A stretch of 64,000 nucleotides of DNA from Lepisosteus oculatus (GCF_040954835.1 NW_027167714.1:121903-185902); one strand, 5' to 3'; positions 20,682 to 32,570 are shown, counted from the stretch's first letter. A program made the numbers and translations. Notes: generated from the letters alone by a model not told the origin.

Positions 20682-21490
20682 GTTGCGATTGGTTTTAAAT
20701 GCTGTCATGAGCCTTGGATTGTGACTAGCAAAGCGAAGCCTTTTGAAAGAGCTAAAGCACTGCAAAACGGAATTGAAGGAGAATCTTACAGGGGATTCTG
20801 AGCGGTGTCTGCATACACGCAGTCCGATACGGGTGCTGAAAGCTTGAGCTACTCTCAATGTCATGCTGCCTTTCCCCGGAGTAAATCTGTTACATTGAAA
20901 GAATGCTTCTGTCAGGTTCAAAAAGGGACCCTTGTTAATTGGAGAAATCAATGATTTCGAATGAATTCTGTATGCGTTAAAAGACAGCTATACACAGAAA
21001 ACATGCAGGACACTGCTCATGATGTCTCAGTGCGTTTTTCAAAGCCATCTGACAAAGCCCGCCCACTGAAAACTGCAGCACATCGTGTAAAGACGTTCAA
21101 CTTTGTAACTACTGCACGCACAGGAAGCAGAATAAATTCCTCTTTTCAAACTGTCAAAGGTTTGCTTTGCGAACGCTGCAGGACATCGCACAATATCTTT
21201 TGAACGGGGACAAACCATTTCTTATGGGGCGCAGTAAGTACAGACGTTTAAAAAGCTCCACTCATGCCGACGATGCAGCATGAAGAAGCGCAACCTAACT
21301 TTTGACAGACAAAAGCCGGGCGCCGCTACGAGCAATATGAAATCAAACTGACAGCACACGGCGTTTGGCGCTGACTCAAAAGTGATCTCGACAGACGCTG
21401 TTCTCTGCATGACGCTGAAAGAGCTAAAGAGCGTTTCTGTTGAGACGTAACAAGCTCGTTTCTTTCTACCATGATGTCACCATGACCAAA

Positions 21491-21503
21491 TCTGTCTTTA
21501 AAC
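21491..21503 (-). promoter_or_regulatory. snRNA 3' box of U4
   Basis: GTTTAAAGACAGA on minus, 8 bp past the U4 end. Confidence 0.85.
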
Positions 21504-21511
21504 ACCTTGCT

Positions 21512-21656
21512 CAGTCTCTGACGAGACTGTCAAAAATTGCTTTCGCCGATTGTATTGCAAACTGGCGGAAGCGGGGTATTGGGAAAAGTTTTCAACTAGC
21601 AATAATCGCGCCTCGGCTAAACCTCACAGGCTACGATACTGCCACTGCGCAAAGCT
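21512..21656 (-). ncRNA. U4 snRNA gene, array unit 2
   Basis: 145 nt on minus. One change from the other copies lies in the central region (CGCCAGTTTGC in place of CGCCGGTTTGC). All functional landmarks and the 3' box are present. Confidence 0.95.
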
Positions 21657-22309
21657 GACGGTTGCCAGGCAACCGCGGGGATCCTATGGAAATCGTTATC
21701 GATCGTCTCATGGCATGTCGTTGCGGTAACGCTTCATATTTGTCGTCTTCTTCTTCTTCTAGCTTGAGGTTTTGAAGAATTTCATGACAGACAAGGGCTC
21801 CGTTGGGAACAAAGGGCGTTGTGAGAAAACCGTTGCTTATTTTCAGCAGCAGAAATACAACCCTTTAAATACAAGATGACAGAACAATGACGAAGGGCGT
21901 GCCGGGAGGAACTCATGCACTACAGAGGAAAGGGGGCGGGCACGTACAGTTCACATTCAAGCCACAAGTACTCTTCTCGGATGTTACACAAACAAATCCT
22001 AACGTCTTGAAAGCATTTCAGCATGTTTGTGTCCCACTTCCCGTGGCTGCAGGACGACTGACACGAACGGACAAACACAATCTGTGGCGTTTAGCGTGAC
22101 ATAGTCTTGCAGGCATCGTGCTGTCTCACTGCAATACTATACCGCTGGAGGAAACAGTCCATCTGGCCATGAAACTCATTTGAACGTCTAGCTACAGCAA
22201 CTAACAATATCATGATTTATTCAGGATGTGTGGAATCAGCACGTCCCGGAGACAGCTTCCGAAATCGTGAGCATTCTCTGGTGGTGTCCTGCAGGGCGCC
22301 TGTGGGCGT

Positions 22310-22381
22310 GCGTTGGTGGTATAGTGGTGAGCATAGCTGCCTTCCAAGCAGTTGACCCGGGTTCGATTCCCGGCCAACGCA
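22310..22381 (+). tRNA. tRNA-Gly (TCC)
   Basis: 72 nt with every stem paired: GCGTTGG/CCAACGC, anticodon loop CTTCCAA, T arm CCGGG TTCGATT CCCGG. It decodes GGA/GGG. The best-kept Gly(TCC) copy in the window; likely functional. Confidence 0.95.
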
Positions 22382-23185
22382 GTGGCGATTGGTTTTAAAT
22401 GCTGTCATGAGCCTTGGATTGTGACTAGCAAAGCGAAGCCTTTTAAAAGAGCTAAAGCACTGCAAAACGGAATTGAAGGAGAATCTTACAGGGGATTCTG
22501 AGCGGTGTCTGCATACACGCAGTCCGATACGGGTGCTGAAAGCTTGAGCTACTCTCAATGTCATGCTGCCTTTCCCCGGAGTAAATCTGTTACATTGAAA
22601 GAATGCTTCTGGCAGGTTCAAAAAGGGACCTAATTGGAGAAATCAATGATTTCGAATGAATTCTGTATGCGTTAAAAGACAGCTATACACAGAAAACATG
22701 CAGGACACTGCTCATGATGTCTCAGTGCGTTTTTCAAAGCCATCTGACAAAGCCCGCCCACTGAAAACTGCAGCACATCGTGTAAAGACGTTCAACTTTG
22801 TAACTACTGCACGCACAGGAAGCAGAATAAATTCCTCTTTTCAAACTGTCAAAGGTTTGCTTTGCGAACGCTGCAGGACATCGCACAATATCTTTTGAAC
22901 GGGGACAAACCATTTCTTATGGGGCGCAGTAAGTACAGACGTTTAAAAAGCTCCACTCATGCCGACGATGCAGCATGAAGAAGCGCAACCTAACTTTTGA
23001 CAGACAAAAGCCGGGCGCCGCTACGAGCAATATGAAATCAAACTGACAGCACACGGCGTTTGGCGCTGACTCAAAAGTGATCTCGACAGACGCTGTTCTC
23101 TGCATAACGCTGAAAGAGCTAAAGAGCGTTTCTGTTGAGACGTAACAAGCTCGTTTCTTTCTACCATGATGTCACCATGACCAAA

Positions 23186-23198
23186 TCTGTCTTTAAAC
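23186..23198 (-). promoter_or_regulatory. snRNA 3' box of U4
   Basis: GTTTAAAGACAGA on minus, 8 bp past the U4 end. Confidence 0.85.
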
Positions 23199-23206
23199 AC
23201 CTTGCT

Positions 23207-23351
23207 CAGTCTCTGACGAGACTGTCAAAAATTGCTTTCGCCGATTGTATTGCAAACCGGCGGAAGCGGGGTATTGGGAAAAGTTTTCAACTAGCAATAA
23301 TCGCGCCTCGGCTAAACCTCACAGGCTACGATACTGCCACTGCGCAAAGCT
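23207..23351 (-). ncRNA. U4 snRNA gene, array unit 3
   Basis: 145 nt on minus with the standard U4 start, stems, Sm site and 3' hairpin. Likely functional. Confidence 0.95.
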
Positions 23352-23411
23352 GACGGTTGCCAGGCAACCGCGGGGATCCTATGGAAATCGTTATCGATCG
23401 TCTCATGGCAT

Positions 23412-23797
23412 GTCGTTGCGGTAACGCTTCATATTTGTCGTCTTCTTCTTCTTCTAGCTTGAGGTTTTGAAGAATTTCATGACAGACAAGGGCTCCGTTG
23501 GGAACAAAGGGCGTTGTGAGAAAACCGTTGCTTATTTTCAGCAGCAGAAATACAACCCTTTAAATACACGATGACAGAACAATGACGAAGGGCGTGCCGG
23601 GAGGTCGTTGCGGTAACGCTTCATATTTGTCGTCTTCTTCTTCTTCTAGCTTGAGGTTTTGAAGAATTTCATGACAGACAAGGGCTCCGTTGGGAACAAA
23701 GGGCGTTGTGAGAAAACCGTTGCTTATTTTCAGCAGCAGAAATACAACCCTTTAAATACAAGATGACAGAACAATGACGAAGGGCGTGCCGGGAGGA
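23412..23797. repeat. 193-bp tandem duplication in U4 spacer
   Basis: The segment starting TCGTTGCGGTAACGC at 23412 restarts at 23605. It explains the extra length of the third unit and lies on the upstream side of U4. Confidence 0.9.
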
Positions 23798-24196
23798 ACT
23801 CATGCACTACAGAGGAAAGGGGGCGGGCACGTACAGTTCACATTCAAGCCACAAGTACTCTTCTCGGATGTTACACAAACAAATCCTAACGTCTTGAAAG
23901 CATTGCAGCATGTTTGTGTCCCACTTCCCGTGGCTGCAGGACGACTGACACGAACGGACAAACACAATCTGTGGCGTTTAGCGTGACATAGTCTTGCAGG
24001 CATCGTGCTGTCTCACTGCAATACTATACCGCTGGAGGAAACAGTCCATCTGGCCATGAAACTCATTTAAACGTCTAGCTACAGCAACTAACTATATCAT
24101 GATTTATTCAGGATGTGTGGAATCAGCACGTCCCGGAGACAGCTTCCGAAATCGTGAGCATTCTCTGGTGGTGTCCTGCAGGGCGCCTGTGGGCGT

Positions 24197-24268
24197 GCGT
24201 TGGTGGTATAGTGGTGAGCATAGCTGCCTTCCAAGCAGTTGACCTGGGTTCGGTTTCCGGCCAACGCA
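24197..24268 (+). tRNA. tRNA-Gly (TCC)
   Basis: 72 nt, anticodon loop CTTCCAA. The T arm is CTGGG TTCGGTT TCCGG: stems pair through wobble but A58 is changed to G, which would weaken the B box. Confidence 0.83.
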
Positions 24269-24840
24269 GTGGCGATTGGTTTTAAATGCTGTCATGAGCC
24301 TTGGATTGTGACTAGCAAAGCGAAGCCTTTTGAAAGAGCTAAAGCACTGCAAAACGGAATTGAAGGAGAATCTTACAGGGGATTCTGAGCGGTGTCTGCA
24401 TACACGCAGTCCGATACGGGTGCTGAAAGCTTGAGCTACTCTCAATGTCATGCTGCCTTTCCCCAGAGTAAATCTGTTACATTGAAAGAATGCTTCTGGC
24501 AGGTTCAAAAAGGGACCCTTGTTAATTGGAGAAATCAATGATTTCGAATGAATTCTGTATGCGTTAAAAGACAGCTATACACAGAAAACATGCAGGTCAC
24601 TGCTCATGATGTTTCCCGAGCCGAAACACAGTGCGTTTTTCCAAGCCATCTGACAAAGATTGCCCACTGAAAACTGCAGCAGTTGGACATGAAAAGTGCC
24701 CGATAAATGCCATTTCTCATCATTTCTCTTGGCATCAGTTCTGCTATCAAATGGGACGGAGGCAACGGGCTCAGAGAGCAGGTTAAGTGCACACCGAACG
24801 CAGATGTGTCCAAGTGTCTGTAAAAGCGCGGTGCTCCGCT

Positions 24841-24914
24841 GGCGCTGTTCCCTAGTGGCTTAAAGTGCCTGCCTAGTAAGCAGGCGATCCTGGGTCTGAA
24901 TACCAGCGGTGCCT
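24841..24914 (+). tRNA. tRNA-Thr (AGT)
   Basis: 74 nt. The anticodon stem CCTGC/GCAGG is perfect with loop CTAGTAA. The T loop is TCTGAAT and the T stem has one mismatch, as in the other copies, so the B-box defect predates the duplication. Confidence 0.78.
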
Positions 24915-25157
24915 CTCTCCGTGTCTTGTTGTGCCGAATGTCTCATTTCAGACAAACATGTACAGCTTGGTTCAGTTTAATGCAAGAATTCATTTCCTTT
25001 CTGGAATAACTTGTTTTTGAAGAAATCCATACAGCTTGTGAAAGATGAAATCCATTTCTTGGTTGTCAGTGGAAAAAGATTGCCGGCTGCAAGAAGCGCA
25101 AGTGATTGTTTTCTTTGACCAGAAACCTGCAAATGTAGGGAGCACAAGCGGCCGTCA

Positions 25158-25231
25158 GTCTCTGTGGCGCAATCGGTTAGCGTGTTTGGCTGTTAACCGA
25201 AAGGTTGGGGGTTCAAGCCCACCCAGGGACG
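25158..25231 (+). tRNA. tRNA-Asn (GTT), array copy
   Basis: 74 nt, acceptor GTCTCTG/CAGGGAC, loop CTGTTAA. A stem change (TTTGG) still pairs. The T stem is GGGGG/CCACC, one mismatch against the copy at 363. Confidence 0.85.
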
Positions 25232-26049
25232 CATGTCTCCATTTTTCCAATGTAAACATCATCACCGCTAAAGAAGATGGCGCAGAAGGCTCCACAGTCA
25301 AAACGTTGTGCTTCTTTTCTTCTCTTTTCAGCATGGAGTAAACCTTTGCTTGATCCTTTGCAGCCTACGCATGCTGACACAGCTGCCTTTCTCTTAACGC
25401 GCCTCAATCATTATTCACCAAAACCATCAGCAGAATGTGTCGCCTTTGTGGTGATGTCACTCCTCTGCTTCACAAATGTCCTTAGTGACGGACCATTTCT
25501 TTCTGCCATTTTTCCGGAGCGGTTATTGATTGCTCCATCATTTCCCTCATACTTTCCAACCCTTGATTGAAAAAAAAAACAGAAACAGGCTGACAGGACG
25601 ACAATCAAATTGCAAAAACTCATCAAAGCACTCGATAGAGTATTTGAATCCACAAGTAGCTACGAGCAACTTTGTCCTGGCTTGCATGAAAGTCGGAAAA
25701 TGTCAAAAAGAAAAAGATGGTGGCTTTTTCATACCTGTTCTTTCATTTTTAGTTCGTTGGCTCTTCTGTCCATTGTCCTCCTGCCTGGCTCTTGACCTGT
25801 GACTGTCTGAACGCACACATTAGACTTTCGGGCGGGGGATTTGTCCTGAGCCTCTGTGAAAGACCCACCCACCCCCATAAATAACTGCTCTAGAAACACA
25901 TGAATGCAAAACTAAACCACAGCTTAAAGAGGAGCTCCAACTCAGTGCCATACTAATGTAAACGAAGTAATACTAAGACATGTTCTTATGGATTTGTCTT
26001 ACCTTGAGATATGTAATTGGATTTCAGGATTAACTTCCTCATTCAATGT

Positions 26050-26175
26050 AGTGGTGATTCTTTGCCTGGTCAGTACCTGGGTGGGAGACCTCCAGCGAAC
26101 AATTAAGCTTGCTGCTGGAAGTGGTGTTAAGAGACTCTTAGGATCTTCCAGAGGTCTCTGTCCAATAGCACTAGT
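26050..26175 (+). mobile_element. 5S-derived SINE fragment
   Basis: Inverted-array partner of the fragment at 3935-4060: CCTGGTCAGTACCTGGGTGG, GAGACCTCC and GCTGCTGGAAGTGGTG are seen in order. Confidence 0.65.
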
Positions 26176-26623
26176 TGCCTTAGAGCTGGCTCAAACATTG
26201 CTCAAGAGTCTACCTTTCACAGATGCGCAAAGATGAATGATGGGGGTGCACGCTTCAAGGAGCCTTCCAACTGTAGGGACCGATTAGAGACGATCCGTAG
26301 CATGTGTTCGTTTCCATATACGCCCCGTGTCTCAACGGTAGGACAGAGTCAAATACTGCCTCGACACGTAACAGCGTTATATTAAACCGCAGGACTTGAG
26401 GGCTGTTTTGTTTGAATGTTCAAGGCATTGGTAAGAGCGTAGGTCAAGGGCCATTGGTGCATCTCCTGTAACTGGAGTAAAAATGCTATTCAAAGTGCAG
26501 TGACTAAAATCGTCATCCACATGTCTCCGTTGTTGATTGCTTTCTGTCTAAGAACGTTCTGTTTTCATGTCCGAACGGGGAGACTTTATCATTCCAACTT
26601 GAAGCCACCCTTAAGTCCTCTGA

Positions 26624-26651
26624 GGTGTGTGTGTGTGTGTGTGTGTGTGTG
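26624..26651. repeat. (GT)n microsatellite
   Basis: About 13 GT units, expanded relative to its mirror at 3465. Confidence 0.9.
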
Positions 26652-26774
26652 CACGTATGGCGTAAAAGGTTTCTTAAACGGAGAGCGAACTTGAATAAAG
26701 TTGCCTCCGCTGCCGCCGCCGCCTCGCACTCCCTGTTCGATTGTAGCAAGAAGGCAGCGGCCGCGGCGCTCGCT

Positions 26775-26856
26775 GTAGTCGTGGCCGAGTGGTTAAGGTG
26801 ACGGACTTGAAATCCGTTGGGGTCTCCCCGCGCAGGTTCAAATCCTGCCGACTACG
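26775..26856 (+). tRNA. tRNA-Ser (TGA)
   Basis: 82 nt, loop CTTGAAA on ACGGA/TCCGT, acceptor GTAGTCG/CGACTAC, T arm GCAGG TTCAAAT CCTGC. A compensated change relative to 3256 (CAGA to CGGA with its partner) keeps the anticodon stem paired. Likely functional. Confidence 0.93.
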
Positions 26857-28412
26857 GCGTCCTTTGCATTTGGTTGCGTGCATGCGTGTAAAAGGACCAG
26901 CGCCGTTTCGTTTTCGCTGGGACCTTTAACACTCTAAATCGCCTGGACCCGCAGCCTGTGAAATCGATTCTTCAGCACCCACAAAGGACGCTTTGCCGCT
27001 GGACACAGATACCGATGCTTTTCTGCAACGAGCTTTCCAGCTGAATTTTCTCGGCAGCTCCGTACTGAACCTGTTCTCCATTGCAACATAGCGGAGGCTC
27101 GTCACGTCTATAGCAAGGCTGTGTAGGACCGCATACGCCACAGTGACTTGTACACAGACCACATGAAAGGCAAGCAAAATACACTTTTAAAATTCCAAAG
27201 ACTCACAAGGTCAGAGGAACAGCGATGACCTGAACAGATCTGTTACAGAAGTCTAGGCTGACCTTTTTAGAGCTGTAATTGCATTTTTGTTTAATAGAAG
27301 ATCAAATCTACTCGCATGTACCAGCACCTTACAGTTTATTGATGTTAATTCTGTTTAAGTAATAAGATTGCTAACGATGTTGGACTTTAGCCGGTGTTTT
27401 TTAGACCAAATTGCTTACACTTCTGTAAGGAATACACAGTACGTGCCTTTGTCAGTCATTGCTCACCATACCTGTAACTTTCTTATCTAACTCACTTCCT
27501 CAAATGGTGAAGGTCCACAAACATAAATGAAAAAAAAACCCTTGTTGTAGATGAGGTGCACAAAAAAGAAGCCCCTGATAGTGTATAACACATTTGTACT
27601 ATTGCAGAGACACATGTAACATATATATATACTGTATATATATATGAAACAGAAATAGAAACAGAAACAGGAATCGCTTACTCACCTGGAGAATCTCTGT
27701 AGGAATATCTAGCATTTATCAATGGAAATAAAAGCTGCTTTAATACAGTGCATGTTTAAACTCAAACCCTCAGCTGCTGTTCTTGTTTGTTTTGGGACAA
27801 ATTGCAACTGAGCATCGCATGAGCCGTTACGTACCCTTATCTGTTAGGGAATTTCAAGGGAGGAGTTAGGTCAGAATGGGTAGGCTGCAAAACAACAAGT
27901 AAAGATTTATTTCAAGATGAAACGTTGTGGCGGTTTTCTTATCTTTTCAGCATGGACTAAACTTTTACGTGTTCTTTATATGCTATATGTGTATATATTA
28001 GCACCAATGTTGTTCTTAAAAACTAACATGAAATTGTCAGGGACATTCAGCTATATACAAAGACGAGACAGACAAAGTAATAATTCTGTATTAACGTGGC
28101 CTACATATTGACGCAATGATCGAACTAACTGACATGTTCTGATTCAGATCCCCTGCAGTTCATGCCAATTAGAACAATAGCAATGCTGAGTCCTCCCCAC
28201 CCTACCGAGCACAAATTCAGCTGCTCTCCAGTTCTGTTCTGCATGTTTTTTCATTGCAATTGAGCTCGGAGCTGGAGATGATCTCCATACAGTTCTGTGT
28301 TCACTAGCCCGCACTTGCGTGCTAATTTACGGGTTGTGGCAAATGCTTTTCTATAGTTCATATACATGACGGCAACCTGTTACCGAGGAACCTGAGAGGT
28401 TTAAAAGCCTCA
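26857..28412. other. Spacer, no gene seen
   Basis: Mirror of 1702-3255. A dispersed tail motif lies at 27905-27955. No gene recognised. Confidence 0.5.
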
Positions 28413-28485
28413 CGAGCCAGGCAGGACGCGAACCTACAATCTTCTGATCCGAAGTCAGACGCGTTATCCATTACGCCACTGGCCC
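28413..28485 (-). tRNA. tRNA-Arg (TCG), array copy
   Basis: 73 nt on minus, same stems and loop CTTCGGA as the copy at 1629. The T loop is TTCGCGT rather than TTCGAGT, a change at the conserved A58 region. Confidence 0.88.
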
Positions 28486-29345
28486 ATAGGACATGCGCTT
28501 GCACTCCACCACAGAGAGCTCTACACTGCTACTAGTAGTACACTTCCCCATCTAAATTTTCACAGCAAGAAACTTGTGTTTCCTACTATTTTTATCAGGT
28601 TTAAAATATCATCTCCTTAAAACAGAAAAAGTGTTGATGTGTCGTGCTGAAATTCCGATTGATTTTGAATTCAAAGAAAAAAGGTTTTCTTCCAAAACAC
28701 CATGAAATTGTCACATCTTGCAGACAATAGGTGTATTCCATGTTGAAAAGAGAAGACAGAAAACCATGGAGCCTTTTACAGGTGTGAGGCTTCTTCAGGT
28801 GTGAGAAGATCTCACAGTCGAAACGCTGTGTTTCCGTTCTTCTCTTTTCAGCATGCAATAAACCTATTGCTTGTTCCTTTGCAGCCGAGGCATGCTGACG
28901 TAGCTACCCAGCTGAACATCTTGCAGACTCTACAGTACTTCTCTCCTGTAGAAGTAAAGCAGGGCTTGCTGGGTGAGCTTTTGCTCCGGTAAATTAGGTC
29001 ACGTGTCATGTTAAATCACTTCTTCTAAACACAACATTTGCTGGTGCTAGCTTTCCCCATTAAAAAAAGAGACATTTCCCTTACAGTACATGACATATCG
29101 TTTTTATTCTATCAATAAGTATAGAAATTAAACAAAAGAAAAAATGGTGTCGCCAAAGAATGGGAGGTGTCAAGGGCATTGAGCTCCTTGGACATGAAAA
29201 GTGCCCGATAAATGCCATTTCTCATCATTTCTCTTGGCGTCAGTTCTGCTATTAAATGGGACGGAGGCAACGGGCTCAGAGAGCAGGTTAAGTGCACACC
29301 GAACGCAGATGTGTCCAAGTGTCTGTAAAAGCGCGGTGCTCCGCT
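28486..29345. other. Spacer of the inverted tRNA unit
   Basis: Mirror of 754-1628 with opposed tail motifs near 28700-28860. No gene seen. Confidence 0.5.
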
Positions 29346-29419
29346 GGCGCTGTTCCCTAGTGGCTTAAAGTGCCCGCCTAGTAAGCAGGCGATCCTGGGT
29401 CTGAATACCAGCGGTGCCT
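29346..29419 (+). tRNA. tRNA-Thr (AGT)-like
   Basis: 74 nt, nearly identical to 680-753, including the C-A mismatch in the anticodon stem and the TCTGAAT T loop. Doubtful function. Confidence 0.72.
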
Positions 29420-29630
29420 CTCTCCGTGTTTTGTTGTGCCGAATGTATCATTTCAGACAAACATGTACAGCTTGGTTCAGTTTAATGCAAGAATTCATTT
29501 CCTTTCTGGAATAACTTGTTTTTGAAGAAATCCATACAGCTTGTGAAAGATGAAATCCATTTCTTGGTTGTCAGTGGAAAAAGATTGCCGGCTGCAAGAA
29601 GCGCAAGTGATTGTTTTCTTTGACCATAAA

Positions 29631-29631
29631 C

Positions 29632-29669
<38 letters not shown>

Positions 29670-29676
29670 AGGGACG
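29631..29676 (+). pseudogene. tRNA-Asn 3' half
   Basis: Only GGCTGTTAACCGAAAGG, the T arm and the 3' acceptor strand CAGGGACG remain. A deletion removed the 5' acceptor strand, the D arm and ~30 bp of flank, joining directly to the spacer. Not functional. Confidence 0.9.
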
Positions 29677-31040
29677 CATGTCTCAGTTTTTCCAATGCAA
29701 ACATCATCACAGCTAAAGAAGATGGCGCAGAAGGCTCCACAGTCGAAACTTTGTGCTTCTTTTCTTCTCTTTTCAGCATGGAGTAAACCTTTGCTTGATC
29801 CTTTGCAGCCTAAGCATGCTGACGCAGCTACCTTTCTCTTAACGCGCCTCAATCATTATTCACCAAAACCATCAGCAGAATGTGTCTCCTTTGTGGTGAT
29901 GTCACTCCTCTGCTTCACAAATGTCCTTAGTGACGGACCATTTCTTTCTGCCATTTTTCCGGAGCGGTTATTGATTGCTCCATCATTTCCCTCATACTTT
30001 CCATCCCTAGATTGAAAAAAAAAACAGAAACAGGCTGACAGGACGACAATCAAATTGCAAAAACTCATCAAAGCACTCGATAGAGTATTTGAATCCACAA
30101 GTAGCTACGAGCAACTTTGTCCTGGCTTGCATGAAAGTCGGAAAATGTCAAAAAGAAAAAGATGGTGGCTTTTTCATACCTGTTCTTTCATTTTTAGTTC
30201 GTTGGCTCTTCTGTCCATTGTCCTCCTGCCTGGCTCTTGACCTGTGACTGTCTGAACGCACACAGTAAAATTTCATGTGGGGTATTTGTCCTGAGCCTCT
30301 GTGAAAGACCCACCCACCCACCTCTATAAATAACTGCTCTAGAAACACATGAATGCAAAACTAAACCACAGCTTAAAGAGGAGCTTGTCATGACCACCAG
30401 GCAGTTAAGACCAACTCTTAAGCGATCTAATCAGCACCAGCAGTGGGTGATTATTAACAAACGCCGCCGCACGAGTTAACCCACCTGCACACACTCCACC
30501 GTGCGGTACGCAGTGCTATTTTTACCATCTTTACCTGCTTCCCGCTGCTTGGTATTGAGTCTACTCTTTGAGAGCTCTACCTGGCGTTTTTCCATTACCT
30601 CGTTTATTCTGGATATTGGACTCCCCTTCTGCCTTTTCGACTTTGGACCTCGCCTCTCACCTCGGACTGTTTGCCACCAGTGTTCTCCCTGGATTACGAC
30701 TTACCTTACGCCTCTTGACCACGAAACAAAGCAAAGCAGAGCAAAACAAAACGAACAGACGAAAACCCTCACGTCCCGCACTTGCATACTGTATAACGCC
30801 GTTACGTGCCCAAGCGGTATTGTATGTCATCCTAGCACTGCACCCCGGGTCGTACGGTATATGGGAACGAGCACACGCCACGAATCGTCTCGAATCACTC
30901 CCTACAGCTGTAAGGTGCCTTGAAGCATGCACCCCCAACATTCTTCTTTGCGCATCTGTGAAAGGTAAACTCTTGAGCAAACTCTGAACCAGCTCTAAGG
31001 AAACTAATCCGATTAGACGTTACTTTGACTCATCCTTTAA
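29677..31040. other. Array end and mixed spacer
   Basis: 29677-30390 is the end of the tRNA array. 30391-30720 looks unique and has no recognised gene. 30740-31030 is the reverse complement of the 13400-13640 type spacer. No gene seen. Confidence 0.45.
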
Positions 31041-31609
31041 GGGACCCTTGTTAATTGGAGAAATCAATGATTTCGAATGAATTCTGTATGCGTTAAAAGA
31101 CAGCTATACACAGAAAACATGCAGGACACTGCTCATGATGTTTCCCGAGCCGAAACACAGTGCGTTTTTCCAAGCCATTTGACAAAGCCCGCCCACTGAA
31201 AACTGCAGAAGATCGTGTAAAGGCGTTCAACTTTGTAACTACTGCACGCACAGGAAGCAGAATAAATTCCTCTTTTGAAACTGTCAAAGGTTTGCTGCAG
31301 GACATCGCACAATCTCTTTTGAACGGGGACAAACGATTTCTTATGGGGCGCAGTAAGTACAGACGTTTATAAAGCTCCACTCATGCCGACGATGCAGCAT
31401 GAAGAAGCGCAACCTAACGTTTGACAGACAAAAGCCGGGCGCCGCTACGAGCAATATGAAATCAAACTGACAGCACACGGCGTTTCGCGCTGACTCAAAA
31501 GTGATCCCGACAGACGCTGTTCTCTGCATAACGCTGAAAGAGCTAAAGAGCGTTTCTGTTGAAACGTAACAAGCTCGTTTCTTTCTATCATGATGTCACC
31601 ATGACAAAA

Positions 31610-31622
31610 TCTGTCTTTAAAC
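31610..31622 (-). promoter_or_regulatory. snRNA 3' box of U4
   Basis: GTTTAAAGACAGA on minus, 8 bp beyond the U4 3' end. Confidence 0.85.
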
Positions 31623-31630
31623 ACCTTGCT

Positions 31631-31775
31631 CAGTCTCTGACGAGACTGTCAAAAATTGCTTTCGCCGATTGTATTGCAAACCGGCGGAAGGGGGGTATTG
31701 GGAAAAGTTTTCAACTAGTAATAATCGCGCCTCGGCTAAACCTCACAGGCTACGATACTGCCACTGCGCAAAGCT
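31631..31775 (-). ncRNA. U4 snRNA gene (slightly diverged)
   Basis: 145 nt on minus with normal start, Sm site, 3' hairpin and 3' box. It differs by ATTATTACTAG in place of ATTATTGCTAG, which touches the U4/U6 stem I region, and by CCCCCC in the central region. Possibly a weakened copy. Confidence 0.9.
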
Positions 31776-32272
31776 GACGGTTGCCAGGCAACCGCGGGGA
31801 TCCTATGGAAATCGTTATCAATCGTCTCATGGCATGTCGTTGCTGTAACGCTTCATATTTGTCGTCTTCTTCTTCTAGCTTGAGGTTTTGAAGAATTTCA
31901 TGACAGACAAGGGCTCCGTCGGAAACAAAGGGCGTTGTGAGAAAACCGTTGCTTATTTTCAGCAGCAGAAATACAACCCTTTAAATACAAGATGACAGAA
32001 CAATGACGAAGGGCATGCCGGGAGGAACTCATGCACTACAGAGGAAAGGGGGCGGGCACGTACAGTTCACATTCAAGCCACAAGTACTCTTCTCGGATGT
32101 TGCATAAACAAATCCTAACGTCCTGAAAGCATTGCAGCATGTTTGTGTCCCACTTCCCGTGGTTGCAGGACGACTGACACGAACGGACAAACACAATCTG
32201 TGGCGTTTAGCGTGACATAGTCTTGCAGGCATCGTGCTGTCTCACTGCAATACTATACCACTGGAGGAACAG

Positions 32273-32284
32273 CCCGGGTTCGAT
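32273..32284 (+). pseudogene. tRNA-Gly deletion scar
   Basis: CCCGGGTTCGAT, part of the Gly(TCC) T arm, is joined directly to unit spacer on both sides. The same scar occurs near 7046-7060 (inverted) and 7758-7770, so these U4 units descend from one deleted ancestor. Confidence 0.7.
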
Positions 32285-32499
32285 GAGCCTTGGAATGTGA
32301 CTAGGAAAGTGAAGCCTTTTGAAAGAGGTAAAACACTGCTCAAAGGAACTGAGGGAGAATCTTACAGGGGATTCTGAGCGGTGTCTAAATAAATAAATTC
32401 TTCAGCGTCCGCGGATGGCATTTTGCAGCTGGAAACAGATGTCGACGCTTTTTGAACAGAGCACCAAAAAAGCGTCTTTTTTGACGGTACAGGTATTGA

Positions 32500-32570
32500 G
32501 CATTGGTGGTTCAGTGGAAGAATTCCTGCCTGCCAAGTAGGAGGCTCGGGTTTGATTCCTGGCCAATGCA
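32500..32570 (+). tRNA. tRNA-Gly (GCC), diverged
   Basis: 71 nt, acceptor GCATTGG/CCAATGC, loop CTGCCAA on CCTGC/GTAGG (one wobble), T arm TCGGG TTTGATT CCTGG with wobble. B box is changed (TTTGA). Structure remains possible. Confidence 0.7.

Larger units (their letters stand above)
19246..24546. repeat. U4/tRNA-Gly tandem array, three units
   Basis: Units begin at about 19246, 20958 and 22655, each opening with GAATTCTGTATGCGTTAAAAG, with lengths of about 1.71, 1.70 and 1.89 kb. Each unit carries one U4 on minus and one tRNA-Gly(TCC) on plus. Copies are nearly identical, which fits recent amplification or gene conversion. The third unit is longer because of a 193-bp internal duplication. 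Confidence 0.92.
25232..26774. other. Spacer of the inverted tRNA unit
   Basis: Mirror of 3338-4877, with the SINE fragment and microsatellite listed separately. A dispersed tail motif is at 25291-25335 (plus). No gene seen. Confidence 0.5.
24681..30390. repeat. Right tRNA tandem array (inverted 4.5-kb units)
   Basis: Reverse complement of the left array. Order on plus: Thr 24841, Asn 25158, Ser 26775, Arg 28413 (minus), Thr 29346, Asn remnant 29631. The period is about 4505 bp. With the left array it forms a very large inverted repeat with roughly 20 kb between the arms. Confidence 0.85.
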
